DNA from: Thiosocius sp963719025
GTDB taxonomy: Bacteria > Pseudomonadota > Gammaproteobacteria > Chromatiales > Chromatiaceae
NCBI GenBank assembly: GCA_963719025.1
Contig: CAVRBK010000047.1
Span: 9,522 to 73,521 of the forward strand
Direction of reading: 5' to 3'
Length of the DNA stretch: 64,000 nucleotides
Shown here: positions 55,953-64,000 of the stretch, one piece after another
Layout of the letters: every line of letters starts with the position of its first letter
Numbering within the stretch: position 1 is the stretch's first letter
Notes under the pieces: generated by a model
What the model saw: the letters and a program-made list of their open reading frames with translations, nothing else
Databases searched by the model: none
What the model was told of the DNA's origin: nothing
Translations under genes and position numbers: made by a program

Positions 55953-56570
55953 ATGCACGTGGTACTCGTCGGCGATTCAATTTTTGACAATGGCGCATAC
56001 GTCAGCGGCGATCCGGTAATCGCGCAGTTACGGACCGCTCTAACCGGCGATGCAGAAGCCACGTTGCTGGCAGTCGATGGGGACGTAACTCACGACGTGC
56101 ACGATCAATTGTCGCGAATGCCCGATGGCGCCTCGCATATCGTTGTGAGTGTTGGCGGGAACGATGCTCTGGGTTACTTCGGATTGCTTGAACAGCCAGC
56201 CGCCAGTTACCACGAGGTTCTCGGACACCTGCAGGAGATTCGTCTCGACTTTGCCCAACGCTATCGGGGAATGGTTTCGGCGGTCATGGCAACGGGGCGT
56301 GATTGCGCCTTCTGTACGATTCACAACAAGGTGCCGGGGTTGCCTCCAGCCGCGTATGCCGCATTGGCCCTGTTTAACGAAGTGATACTCCATGAGGTAC
56401 TCGATTCGCGGTCGCCATTGATCGATTTGCGGCTAATCTGCGATGAGCCCGAGGATTACTCCTTGGTTTCGCCAATTGAGCCGTCTGAACAGGGCGGAAT
56501 GAAAATCGTTCGGGCGATCAGCGCATTCCTGATGGCGCCAGAAGGTCGGAGAAATAGTGTGTTTGCTTGA
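55953..56570 (+). CDS. SGNH/GDSL-family hydrolase
   Basis: 205 residues from ATG 55953, with AAAGGAGG just upstream. Block I VLVGDSIFDNGAYV has the nucleophile Ser, block III VVSVGGNDALGY the Gly-Asn-Asp. The last block reads SPIEPSEQGGMKI, where the expected Asp-His is not obvious, as in a common bacterial subgroup. No signal peptide, so cytosolic. Acts on an ester, lipid or acylated sugar; substrate unknown. Confidence 0.88.
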   Translation: MHVVLVGDSIFDNGAYVSGDPVIAQLRTALTGDAEATLLAVDGDVTHDVHDQLSRMPDGASHIVVSVGGNDALGYFGLLEQPAASYHEVLGHLQEIRLDFAQRYRGMVSAVMATGRDCAFCTIHNKVPGLPPAAYAALALFNEVILHEVLDSRSPLIDLRLICDEPEDYSLVSPIEPSEQGGMKIVRAISAFLMAPEGRRNSVFA

Positions 56571-56941
56571 ACGCGGTCAGGTTGCTGCCAGACGGCACCG
56601 CCGGACCTGTCTGTTCCAGGCCGGTGAGATCGATGGGCACCCCTTCGCCGCAAGGCCCTTGCCGGGTGATCGAACGCGGCAGATGGGTGCTCATGTTGGT
56701 AGAGATCTACCTTCGGCCGTCGGTTCTCTGGGTCCTGGCAGCTCCGGAAGGTGGCGACGTGGCGCCAGTGACGGTGAGCTTCATGTCATCGTCGCACGAA
56801 TGAGCTGGCGTGCTCGAAATCGGTAATTGAGAGAACACCTAGAGAACTGAAAAAGAGGGAATTTCCGAATTATAGGCTCATTCGATGAGCCACTGTCGGC
56901 GGCACACTGGGCACCTGGAAAGCAACCCGAGGTGCCCCACG
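56571..56941. other. Intergenic region
   Basis: 371 bases with no supported gene. GAGGTG near 56930 is the ribosome site of the ARPP-1 gene. Confidence 0.35.
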
Positions 56942-57340
56942 ATGTCCATAATTTCAGATCGGTTGATGCGGCTTGAAGCCGCAAAGGTTCAAGTCTTCAA
57001 GAATCTCGTGGTGACACCCCTGGTCGGAGACGGTCTTGCCCCCCCGCCTTACCGGCTGCTCGACGATGTACTGGAAGACGGTTGTGCACAAGTCAGCGAA
57101 GTCTCGGAGTCTGGCAGTGTCCCGGAACTGCGTTTCGTGAATAACTGCACAGCGTCCGTGCTGTTGCTCGATGGCGAAGAACTGATCGGTGCCAAGCAGA
57201 ATCGCATCCTGAATCTCACCGTGCTAGTGCCTGCGAAGACTGAGATGGTGATCCCGGTTTCGTGCGTGGAGCAGGGCCGGTGGCGGGAGGGGTTCTACCC
57301 CGTCTCCACGGACGGTTTTGAACAGGCGGAAAATGCCTGA
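56942..57340 (+). pseudogene. ARPP-1-domain protein, truncated by an IS3 fragment
   Basis: From ATG 56942 the frame gives KVQVFKNLVVTPLVGDGLAP, SVPELRFVNNCTASVLLLDG, EELIGAKQNRILNLTVLVPA and VIPVSCVEQGRWREG, matching the ARPP-1 domain found with ADP-ribosylglycohydrolase and phosphatase-superfamily genes. After about residue 118 the sequence changes to that of an IS3 transposase end on the other strand; full members are several times longer. The gene is therefore interrupted. Its biochemical function is not established. Confidence 0.75.
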
Positions 57341-57575
57341 TCCTCTTCGCGACTCTACGCCGCATTCTCGGGTTGTGGAATCGTTCGATGTGATGAAACG
57401 CATCGGCCCTGGCTTCGTCTCGGGTGCGGTAACGACGGTGGTTGATTCGCTCACGCTTTAGCATGCCGAAGAATCCCTCGCATGCCGCATTGTCGCCACA
57501 GTGGCCAACAGCACTCATGGAACATGAGCGTATTCCGCTGCAGGAAGCGCTGATAATCGCCACTCCGAAACTGAC
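57299..57575 (-). mobile_element. IS3-family orfB 3' fragment
   Basis: On the minus strand SGDYQRFLQRNTLM (one frame), then SMSAVGHCGDNAACEGFFGM and RINHRRYRTRDEARADAFHH in another, followed by IERFHNPRMRRRV. This is the end of the integrase core of an IS3 OrfB, with the last Glu of the DDE set in CEGFF. A frame break lies near 57520. No other part of the element remains here. Confidence 0.8.
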
Positions 57576-57595
57576 TGCCACCTTGCACTTGTGGC

Positions 57596-57747
57596 CTAAG
57601 ATGACCGGGTAAGGACAATGAGGAAATTCACCCTCGGGCTTTGCCCTCCGAAAGTCCGCAGAGCTGTGACAAGCGTTTCAACGTCCAGCACCACATTCGG
57701 ATCACACTTTTGCAGCGTGATTGCGCGTTTCTGGCCATTTTCCATTG
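57596..57747 (-). CDS. Small open frame, unknown
   Basis: 50 residues from ATG 57747, with AGAAAGGA as ribosome site. KCDPNVVLDVETLVTALRTF is protein-like, but I know no family. It may be the start of a gene cut by the IS3 fragment just after it, or a small gene after brxL. Confidence 0.3.
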
Positions 57748-57841
57748 AACATATTTCCTTTCTGCTCGTTCTTGTCACTTTGAAGCCAGTCAGCCCAGTG
57801 GAGACTATCGGCAGCGAATTACCACTTGCCGCCTCCGCAGT

Positions 57842-59885
57842 TTACTCCACCCCCAACGCCTTGAACACCGCATCCACCGGGTCCGCGTAGAACGACGTCT
57901 GGAACTTGGCGAACAGCTCCCCCGGGATGCTGGGGATGTCGCCGACGCTGGCCATCGGCAGCAGGATGCGCTTGGCGCCGGAGTCGAAGGCGACCTGCAG
58001 GCACTCGGCCAGGTTCTCCACCGGGATGACGCTGCCGCCCAGGCTCATGTCGCCGAGGACGACGAGCTGTCCCTGGAGCGGCTTCTGCATGATCCCGGAG
58101 CAGAGGGCGACGAAGCTCGGCAGGGTCATGGCCTTGGTGGGCCCGGTGTTGTGCAGCTCGACGGTGTGCAGGTGGTAGTCGTGATCGCCGGCCTTGCCAG
58201 AGCCGCTCACCCGGCTGATGTTGGCCTTGAAGTAGTCGAACGCGACCTTCACCGCCTCTTTGGCCGCGCTGTTTGATCCCAGGCCCGACACATTGAATTT
58301 GCCGTTGCCGGCCGTGGTCTGCGTCTCCAGCCGGTAGAGGCCCAGATGCCCGCTGCCGCCGGTGGCGACGGTGTGCAGCACGCCCGGATTGAGCGGACCG
58401 TCCGGGATCAGCTTGTCGCCCCCCTGCTCGGGCACGCTGACGAACGTCTCCTCCCGCGTCTCCTGGTCGATGTAGGAGAAGTGGACGTCGAAGAACTCCA
58501 TGCCGCCGATCTTCTTGAGCTGCTCCTTGACCCGCCGGCGGGCCTCCAGCGCGTACTCCAGGCAGCGGCGCACCGCTTCCTTGTCGTACTCGCCATGCGG
58601 GTAGAGCAGCTTCAGCAGGCCCGAGACCGTGCGCCGCACCGCGATGGTGTCGCGCTGGTTCAGGTCGCTGCCGAGCTTGAAGTAGCGGTCGATGGCATCG
58701 GAGAAGTTCCGCTTGCGCATCTCGCGCATGAACTCGGCCAGGTAGTCGGTGATCAGCCCGTACTGGTTGGTGAAGAACTCCGGCCGCATCTTGGGGACTT
58801 CCCAGCCGGGGATGTAGGCATGGAAGCGGTCGAAGAAGGCGGAGTCGATCATGGTCTCCGGGAACGGCGCCAGCAGGTGGCTGGTCTTCACCAGGGTGTC
58901 CACCGGCTGGTTGATGTTGCCGACGAACACCATGCTGGCCGAGGCCTGGATCGCATCCCGCCCGCGGGCGAAGGAGCCCGAGGCCATGAAGTCCTTCATG
59001 ATCTGCACGCCGTCCTTGTCCTTGAAGGAGATGCCCGCCACCTCGTCGAAGGCCACCACGTCCCACAGGCCCACCAGACCCACCGTGCGGCGGGCCATGT
59101 TGTAGAACAGGTTGGCCACCGTGGTCTGGCCGCCGGAGATCAGGATGCTGTTGGGGCTGATCTCCTTGTAGATGTGGCTCTTGCCGGTCCCGCGCGGCCC
59201 CAGCTCGCAGCAGTTGTAGTTGTTCTCGACGAACGGGATCATCCGCACCAGCAGGTGCCACTTGACCCGCTCGTCCAGGTTCGACGGCTCCATGCCGGTG
59301 GAGCGGCACAGCACATCGATCCACTGCTCCTCGGAGAAGGCCTTGCGTCCCTCGAACAGCCCCTCCAGGTCCATGTTGGGCATCTGGATGGGCTTGAGGT
59401 CACCGATGGTGAAGGGCGAGCCCTTCTGCCCCTCCTCGAAGTAGTAGTGCACGGTGACGATGCACCAGATCCCGCCGACCAGCAGCTTCTCGAACTGCTT
59501 GACGTAGCTCGCCGGAGATCTCGGCATCCTTGACCCCCAGGTTCGACAGCAGGGCCTCGTAGACGTCCCGGCGCTCGTTGAGCCGCACCGTCACCTTGTC
59601 GATGACCTTGTAGCTGCCGCGCTCCTTGATCTTGGACTTGACCTTCTCCGCCTCGTCCGGCCGCACGTAGTTCTCGGCCAGGATGGTCTTCACCGTCTCC
59701 ATGCCGTCGCGGATGATCTCCTCGTCATTCGAGGCGCAGTACATGCCGAGCAGGTACTCCAGCACGTAGACCGGTACGTTCGCCCCTTCCTTGATCAGCT
59801 TGGTCAGGTCCTTGCGGACCACCTTGCCGGCGAAGTGGCGGTTCAGCAGCTCGTCGATGCCGCCGTCGATCGATTCAGAAGTCAT
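57842..59885 (-). CDS. brxL: BREX type 1 Lon-like AAA+ protein BrxL (frame broken once)
   Basis: About 681 residues from ATG 59885. The N-terminal part (GGIDELLNRHFAGKVVRKDL, EYLLGMYCASNDEEIIRDGM) and the rest (YVKQFEKLLVGGIWCIVTVH onward) are separated only by one extra base near 59513. Walker A is ELGPRGTGKSHIYKEISP, Walker B VVAFDEVAGISF. The Lon-protease-like end includes NTGPTKAMTLPSFVALCSG and GDMSLGGSVIPVENLAECLQ. BrxL is the last gene of type 1 BREX operons and is needed for phage exclusion there. Its start overlaps the end of pglZ by 11 bases. With the correct gene order this is near certain. Confidence 0.93.
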
Positions 59886-62491
59886 TGGTAAAGGCCAGGT
59901 CGATGGTTACGTCAAAGCGCGCCTCTTCCACGCCGGTCTCGGCATCGCGCAGGATCAGCTGGAAGATCTTCTTGCTGTCGAAGTGCCGCCCCTCCAGGGT
60001 CAGGCTCACCGTCTTCTTCCACTGGTTCATGTCGGCCGAGGTGCTGTCGAAGGTCACGCGTCTCGACATTGGTCACCGGATCATCACCGTCGTAGATCCC
60101 GACCTTCAGCGTCACCGGCTTGACCCGCTCGCCGACCGGCTCGGTCTGGATCAGCTGGAAGCGGTGCCGGTTGGTGGTGACCTTGAAGTTGCTGCCGAGC
60201 ACGCTGACACCGACGGTGCGCGTCTTCGTCTTGGCCGCCTTGCCGTCTTCCTTGACGTGGTGCACGCGGACGACCGGCACCACGATCTCCTGGGGCATGG
60301 CGCCGCCATGCACGAAACGCGAGCCGCCGACGAAGTGGAAGCGGTTGGCCCCCTTCGGCACCCAGAACTCCATCTCGCCGCCGGCACCGGCCGTGATCGC
60401 GGTGGAGCCGTGATAGGCCTTGTCGTTGTCGGGCAGGTTGCGGCCCAGCAGATAGCGTTTCTTCGCCAGCAGGGTGCCCGGCGGGCTTGGTGGCCAGGCT
60501 GTTCTTGTCGGTCTCGCCCGGCGGGGTCTCCTGGAACAGGAAGCCGTGGTCGGCGGTGATGAGCAGGTGGTTGCCGTTGAGGCTGTTGACGATCTTGCCG
60601 ACCAGGTCGCCCAGCTCGTCGATGGCCTTGCGCACGGCGTCGAAGGTGTGGTCCTCGGTGGAGGCGCTGTCGCCGACCGCGTCGACCTGGTTGTGATAGA
60701 CGTAGACCACGCGGTAGGGCTTGATGAAGGCGCGGCCCTCGTCCTTCTTCATGGCCATGAAGGCCTCCGCCTTGACCGCGACGCCCTGCACGGACTCCAG
60801 CACCTTGCTCGCGCTGCTCCAGCGAGCCGCACGGCAGGCCGTCGACCCGGATGGCGCCGCTCTCGCTGTAGTCGAGCGCCTTGTGGGGCAGCAGCGCGGC
60901 CATGCCGAGCCCGGTGTAGGAGGGCAGCACGCCGAGCTGTGCGGACAGCTCCGCGTCGAAGCGGTACTTGCCGTTGAGTTGCTCGGTGAGTTCCTGGGCG
61001 GCCTCGTAGCGGAAGGCGTCGCTGATGATCACGAAGACCCGGCGGTCCGGCCCCTTCGCCAACACGGGCGCCACTTCCCGCTCATAGAATGCCTGCTGAT
61101 TGGGCACGCCGTCGATCCGCCACAGCCCGAGCAGGCCGGCCTCCAGGTGCTTGTTCCACTCCAGCGCCAGCTCGGCGACGAAGCCGTTGCCGTAGACCTT
61201 CTCGATCTTCTTGCGCAGGGACTTGAGGATGTCCCAGTCGCGCGACTCCGCGTAGTCCGCGGACTCGCAGAAATGCCGGTAGAGCTGGTCGAAGCGATAC
61301 AGCCCGCTGGTGTAGGCCCCGAACAACGCCTTCGCGTCCGGGTGGGCCAGGCTACCGGCGATGCTCGTTGCGCAGGGCAAAGAGATCGGCCGCGGTCTGC
61401 AACGCCTGGTAGACCGCATACAGCGCCCGACGCGGGGCGGAGTGGGTGTCGGGCAGTCCCGGTCGCGGCCCAGTAACCGTCCTGCCGGCGAGATGCGATG
61501 TCGCGGACTGGCCTCGGGTTTGATCGCGTCCGCGGTCTCCAATCACCCGGTCGCGCAGGCGGCTGGCGATGGCCTTCTCCACCAGCAGGAAGGTCTTGAC
61601 CTCCGCCAGGTCCTCGATCTCCAGGGCGCCGAGATGCTGCTCCAGCTTGACCGTCTCGGCCACCGCGGCGGACAGCGCCTCGTAGGACGGCCCACGGGTG
61701 CTGCTGTCGCGCCACTGGGCGAGGCATACCACCGCGTTGGCGGTGCCCTGACGCGACAGGGTGAGGTGCTTGAGCCCGTCCGGGAGCGCGGCACGACAGG
61801 CATGATCCAGGTCCGATACCAGGAGCCGGATCAGCAGGTTCTTGAGGGTCGGCGCTTCGTCCTGGTAGCCGAAGTGGCTTGCCACCAGCTCCCAGAAGGC
61901 CGCCTGCACGCCGTACTTCTCCATCTCCTCCCAGGCGGGAGGAAGGGCATCGAGATTGCCCTCGGGAATGGCGTCGAACAGCGAGATCAGGACGTTGAAG
62001 AACTCCGGCTGATCCGCCTTGGCCAGGACCGCGATGATCTTGCGGTCGATGTCCAGCGCGCTGTCGTCGGGGCTGACCAGCTTCTTCAGACGCTCCAGCC
62101 GGTCCCGGCTGGCGAAGAACTTGGCCCGTTCGGCAAGGTGCTGGCGCAACGACTGCTGGGTGAGCCCAAGATCCGCCAGCAGCATCGAGGCCCGATCGGC
62201 GCTGAAGCTCGCGCTGTACAGGCGCATGTCGAGCAGCCAGTCCTTTTCGGGTTCGGGTGGCTCGAACGGTGCGTAGAGTAGGTAACGGCCGGTCGGGTCC
62301 TCCTGCTCGAGGCGGACCTTGACCTCCAACGCCGAATGTTCGTCGAGGCGCAGCAGCTCGACATTGCCGAGGTCCAGTGTGTCTAGCGTCTCCTCGAACT
62401 CCCGGTCCGGGTCATGCCAGAACACGATCCGATGGTCGTCCACGACGAACTGGTCGTTTAGAGCAGTATTCATGCGTTGAATATCTGTCAC
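59875..62491 (-). CDS. pglZ: BREX alkaline-phosphatase-like PglZ (frame broken several times)
   Basis: About 865 residues from the GTG at 62491 (ATG at 62473 possible), in at least four frames because of extra bases near 60075, 60475, 60830 and 61365-61530. The N-terminal half (IVFWHDPDREFEETLDTLDL, KVRLEQEDPTGRYLLYAPFE) is the usual PglZ start. RRVFVIISDAFRYEAAQELT and NHLLITADHGFLFQETPPGE are the metal sites of the PglZ phosphatase domain. The end is QLILRDAETGVEEARFDVTI. It belongs to the BREX core; the exact reaction is unproven. GTGA overlap with the pglX stop shows coupled translation. Confidence 0.92.
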
Positions 62492-64000
62492 TCTGGTTTC
62501 TTCCCGGTCACCGCCTTCACCTCGGCCAGCAGGTCACCGAACTTGCCGTAGTTCACCTTGACGCCGTCGTCCAGGTCCAGACTGATGCGCAGATCGGCGT
62601 AGTGGCGGAGTTGCTCGTCGTAGCGGCGCAGTTCGTCCAGTTGCTTGGTGAGCTTGTCCTGCTCCTTCTGCAGCCGCTTGGCCTGGGCGCCGGTGCTGGC
62701 GGACTGGATGTCGTCGGCGAGCTTGTCGATGCGGGCCGCCATCTTGCCCTGCAGGGGCACCACGTACTCCATGCGCATCCGCGCCAGCGTGCCCTCGTTG
62801 TAGCGGTGCAGGTAGACCAGGCACTGGAAGGCCTTCTGCTTGCCGCTGGAGAAGAGCCAGTAGATGGGGCGCTTCTTGTAGGTCTGCAGGTGGTCCTTGA
62901 AGAAGCTGTCGCAGAGGTAGCGGCGGATGGTCTCGCGGCTGGACTCGCTCTTCTTGGGCGAGAGGTTGTCGGCCAGGAAGCTGAGGTTGTCTTCGAGGTG
63001 AGCCGCGTCCCAGGCCACCGAGATGAACTCGACGAGGCGGTTGGCGGCATCGTCGTCGAACCACTCGGTGTCGGTGAGCGGGACGATGCCGTCGTCGTCG
63101 GCCGGGAAGGTGGTGTAGCGGCTGGGGTCGAAGCCCTCGTTGCCGCTGTGGGCGTAGATGAGGCCCGGCGCGTCCAGGCTGTAGCGGCCCATCATGCAGC
63201 CGATGGCGTAGGAGACCAGCTCCTGCATGGTGTCCTGGCGGAAGCGGGTCCACTGCTCCTCTTCGGTGAGCTTGCCGCCGTAGCGGTAGGCGGGGTTCAC
63301 CGTGAGGGTGATCTGCTCGATGGGGACGTCGGGGGTGAGCTCGTCCGCCAGGCCGTAGGCGTCGATGAAGAGGCGGTTGTTCTCCTCTTCGAGGCGCTTC
63401 ATCTCGGCGATGGTGTCGCGGTTCTGGGTGATCCAGGCGGTGTAGCTGGATTCGAGGGTGGGGGTGGGCTCGGAGGAGGCCGTCAGGATGGGGAGGGATT
63501 GGAAGTCCCAGGAGCGTTCGTAGGCGTTCCAGTCGTGCTGTGACAAATCTACAGCGGCATCAATTAAAGCAATGTCGTGTTCAAGGGCCTCTGGTACCAC
63601 CGGCAACATCGCCACATCGCCCGGCTGATAATTCAGCGTGGGTGAGATGATCTTGAGAACTTTCATCGAAATCGGGCTGTTGAGAAGCGCACTTAGAACG
63701 AATACTCTGCTCTTTGACTCCGCAAAGACCGCACATCCCGCAATGTCGAAAATGAAGCTACTTGGGTAGTACCGGACCGAAATACGTGACGACGAGATCT
63801 TCGACCAACTCCCACACTCTCGAAAGTAGTACTGTTGGTTCTTCGGCTTCGAGTTACTGAGCAGGCAAAGGCCTTGTTCTAGTTTAGATAGCTTGTCCTC
63901 CTTGATATCCTTACCGTCGGATTCCCAATTCACAACGAAATCCATATTGCCGTACCACTTCCGGAATGCCCCTCCTTTGTTATATGGAAACCACTTGCAC
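62488..64000 (-). CDS. pglX: BREX adenine-specific DNA methyltransferase PglX, C-terminal part
   Basis: The frame is open to the window's right edge, so about 503 C-terminal residues are visible, starting CKWFPYNKGGAFRKWYGNMD. This includes the target-recognition region (YYFRECGSWSKISSSRISVR, SPTLNYQPGDVAMLPVVPEA) and the long helical tail (MRMEYVVPLQGKMAARIDKL). The methylase motifs (NPPY and others) lie outside. PglX marks host DNA in BREX; its recognition sequence cannot be read here. The frame is intact, unlike pglZ. Confidence 0.93.
   Translation of the reverse strand, partial: CKWFPYNKGGAFRKWYGNMDFVVNWESDGKDIKEDKLSKLEQGLCLLSNSKPKNQQYYFRECGSWSKISSSRISVRYYPSSFIFDIAGCAVFAESKSRVFVLSALLNSPISMKVLKIISPTLNYQPGDVAMLPVVPEALEHDIALIDAAVDLSQHDWNAYERSWDFQSLPILTASSEPTPTLESSYTAWITQNRDTIAEMKRLEEENNRLFIDAYGLADELTPDVPIEQITLTVNPAYRYGGKLTEEEQWTRFRQDTMQELVSYAIGCMMGRYSLDAPGLIYAHSGNEGFDPSRYTTFPADDDGIVPLTDTEWFDDDAANRLVEFISVAWDAAHLEDNLSFLADNLSPKKSESSRETIRRYLCDSFFKDHLQTYKKRPIYWLFSSGKQKAFQCLVYLHRYNEGTLARMRMEYVVPLQGKMAARIDKLADDIQSASTGAQAKRLQKEQDKLTKQLDELRRYDEQLRHYADLRISLDLDDGVKVNYGKFGDLLAEVKAVTGKKPE

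Noticed and set aside
57819..59324. 501-codon frame overlapping brxL in another minus-strand phase
   Set aside because: It is the +1 shadow of the BrxL gene; Arg, Gly and Ala rich without domains.
1..64000. CRISPR arrays, tRNA and rRNA genes
   Set aside because: Looked for direct repeats with regular spacers and for tRNA T-loop sequences; none was convincing.

Overview
The window is GC-rich DNA from a Gram-negative bacterium. Outer-membrane beta-barrel proteins, LolA-like and RND proteins, Tat and Sec signal peptides, two chemotaxis receptors and a PEP-CTERM-like sorting tail all point to a gammaproteobacterium, perhaps an environmental Chromatiales-like one. That placement is inference; no rRNA or tRNA marker is present.

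Sequence quality is uneven. About 25 genuine-looking reading frames are broken by single extra bases at roughly 7.1-16 kb, 21-24 kb, 27.5 kb, 47.2 kb and 59.5-61.5 kb. Codon structure and motifs continue on both sides of the breaks, so I treat most of these as one gene each and state that the frame is broken here. Most of 28-47 kb and 48-57 kb is intact.

Layout. 1-6.6 kb: a cyclic-nucleotide-binding (cNMP) protein end, then an operon of a cNMP-RND (MMPL-type) exporter, a LolA-like periplasmic protein and an outer-membrane barrel. 6.9-18.2 kb: a decayed SulP/cNMP fragment, a CHASE2 adenylate/guanylate cyclase, a PEP-CTERM-like surface protein, a phosphodiesterase-TPR protein, a sulfotransferase and a very large FecR-TPR-beta-barrel fusion. 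18.4-20.4 kb: two secreted paralogues sharing an unusual C-terminal motif. 21.1-23.9 kb: a second RND exporter with a cNMP domain at its C-terminus. 24-28 kb: small housekeeping or envelope genes and another cNMP fragment. 28.2-36.9 kb: an accessory island with a membrane TIR beta-propeller protein, a PLD-helicase-DUF3427 protein, an IS3 remnant and a NERD-UvrD helicase. 36.9-42.6 kb: alpha-amylase-family enzyme, PfkB kinase, a phosphatase-ADP-ribosylglycohydrolase pair and a guanylate-kinase-like protein. 43.2-46.3 kb: an ethylbenzene-dehydrogenase-like haem-domain protein paired with a chemotaxis receptor. 46.5-49.9 kb: a scarred stretch with a HAD remnant, isochorismatase, integrase fragment, dispersed repeats and an amidohydrolase. 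49.9-52.8 kb: a chemotaxis receptor and a periplasmic binding protein. 53.4-57.6 kb: a DUF2779 nuclease, a Tat-exported protein, an SGNH hydrolase and an ARPP-1 gene cut by an IS3 fragment. 57.8-64 kb, minus strand: the distal part of a type 1 BREX phage-defence operon (pglX, pglZ, brxL).

Two themes stand out. First, at least five cNMP domains, two of them in RND exporters, lie within 28 kb of a membrane class III cyclase; this suggests envelope export controlled by a cyclic nucleotide. Second, the right half holds several defence or nucleotide-signalling modules (TIR, PLD-helicase, NERD helicase, ADP-ribose hydrolase, ARPP-1, BREX) mixed with IS and integrase debris and a dispersed inverted repeat.
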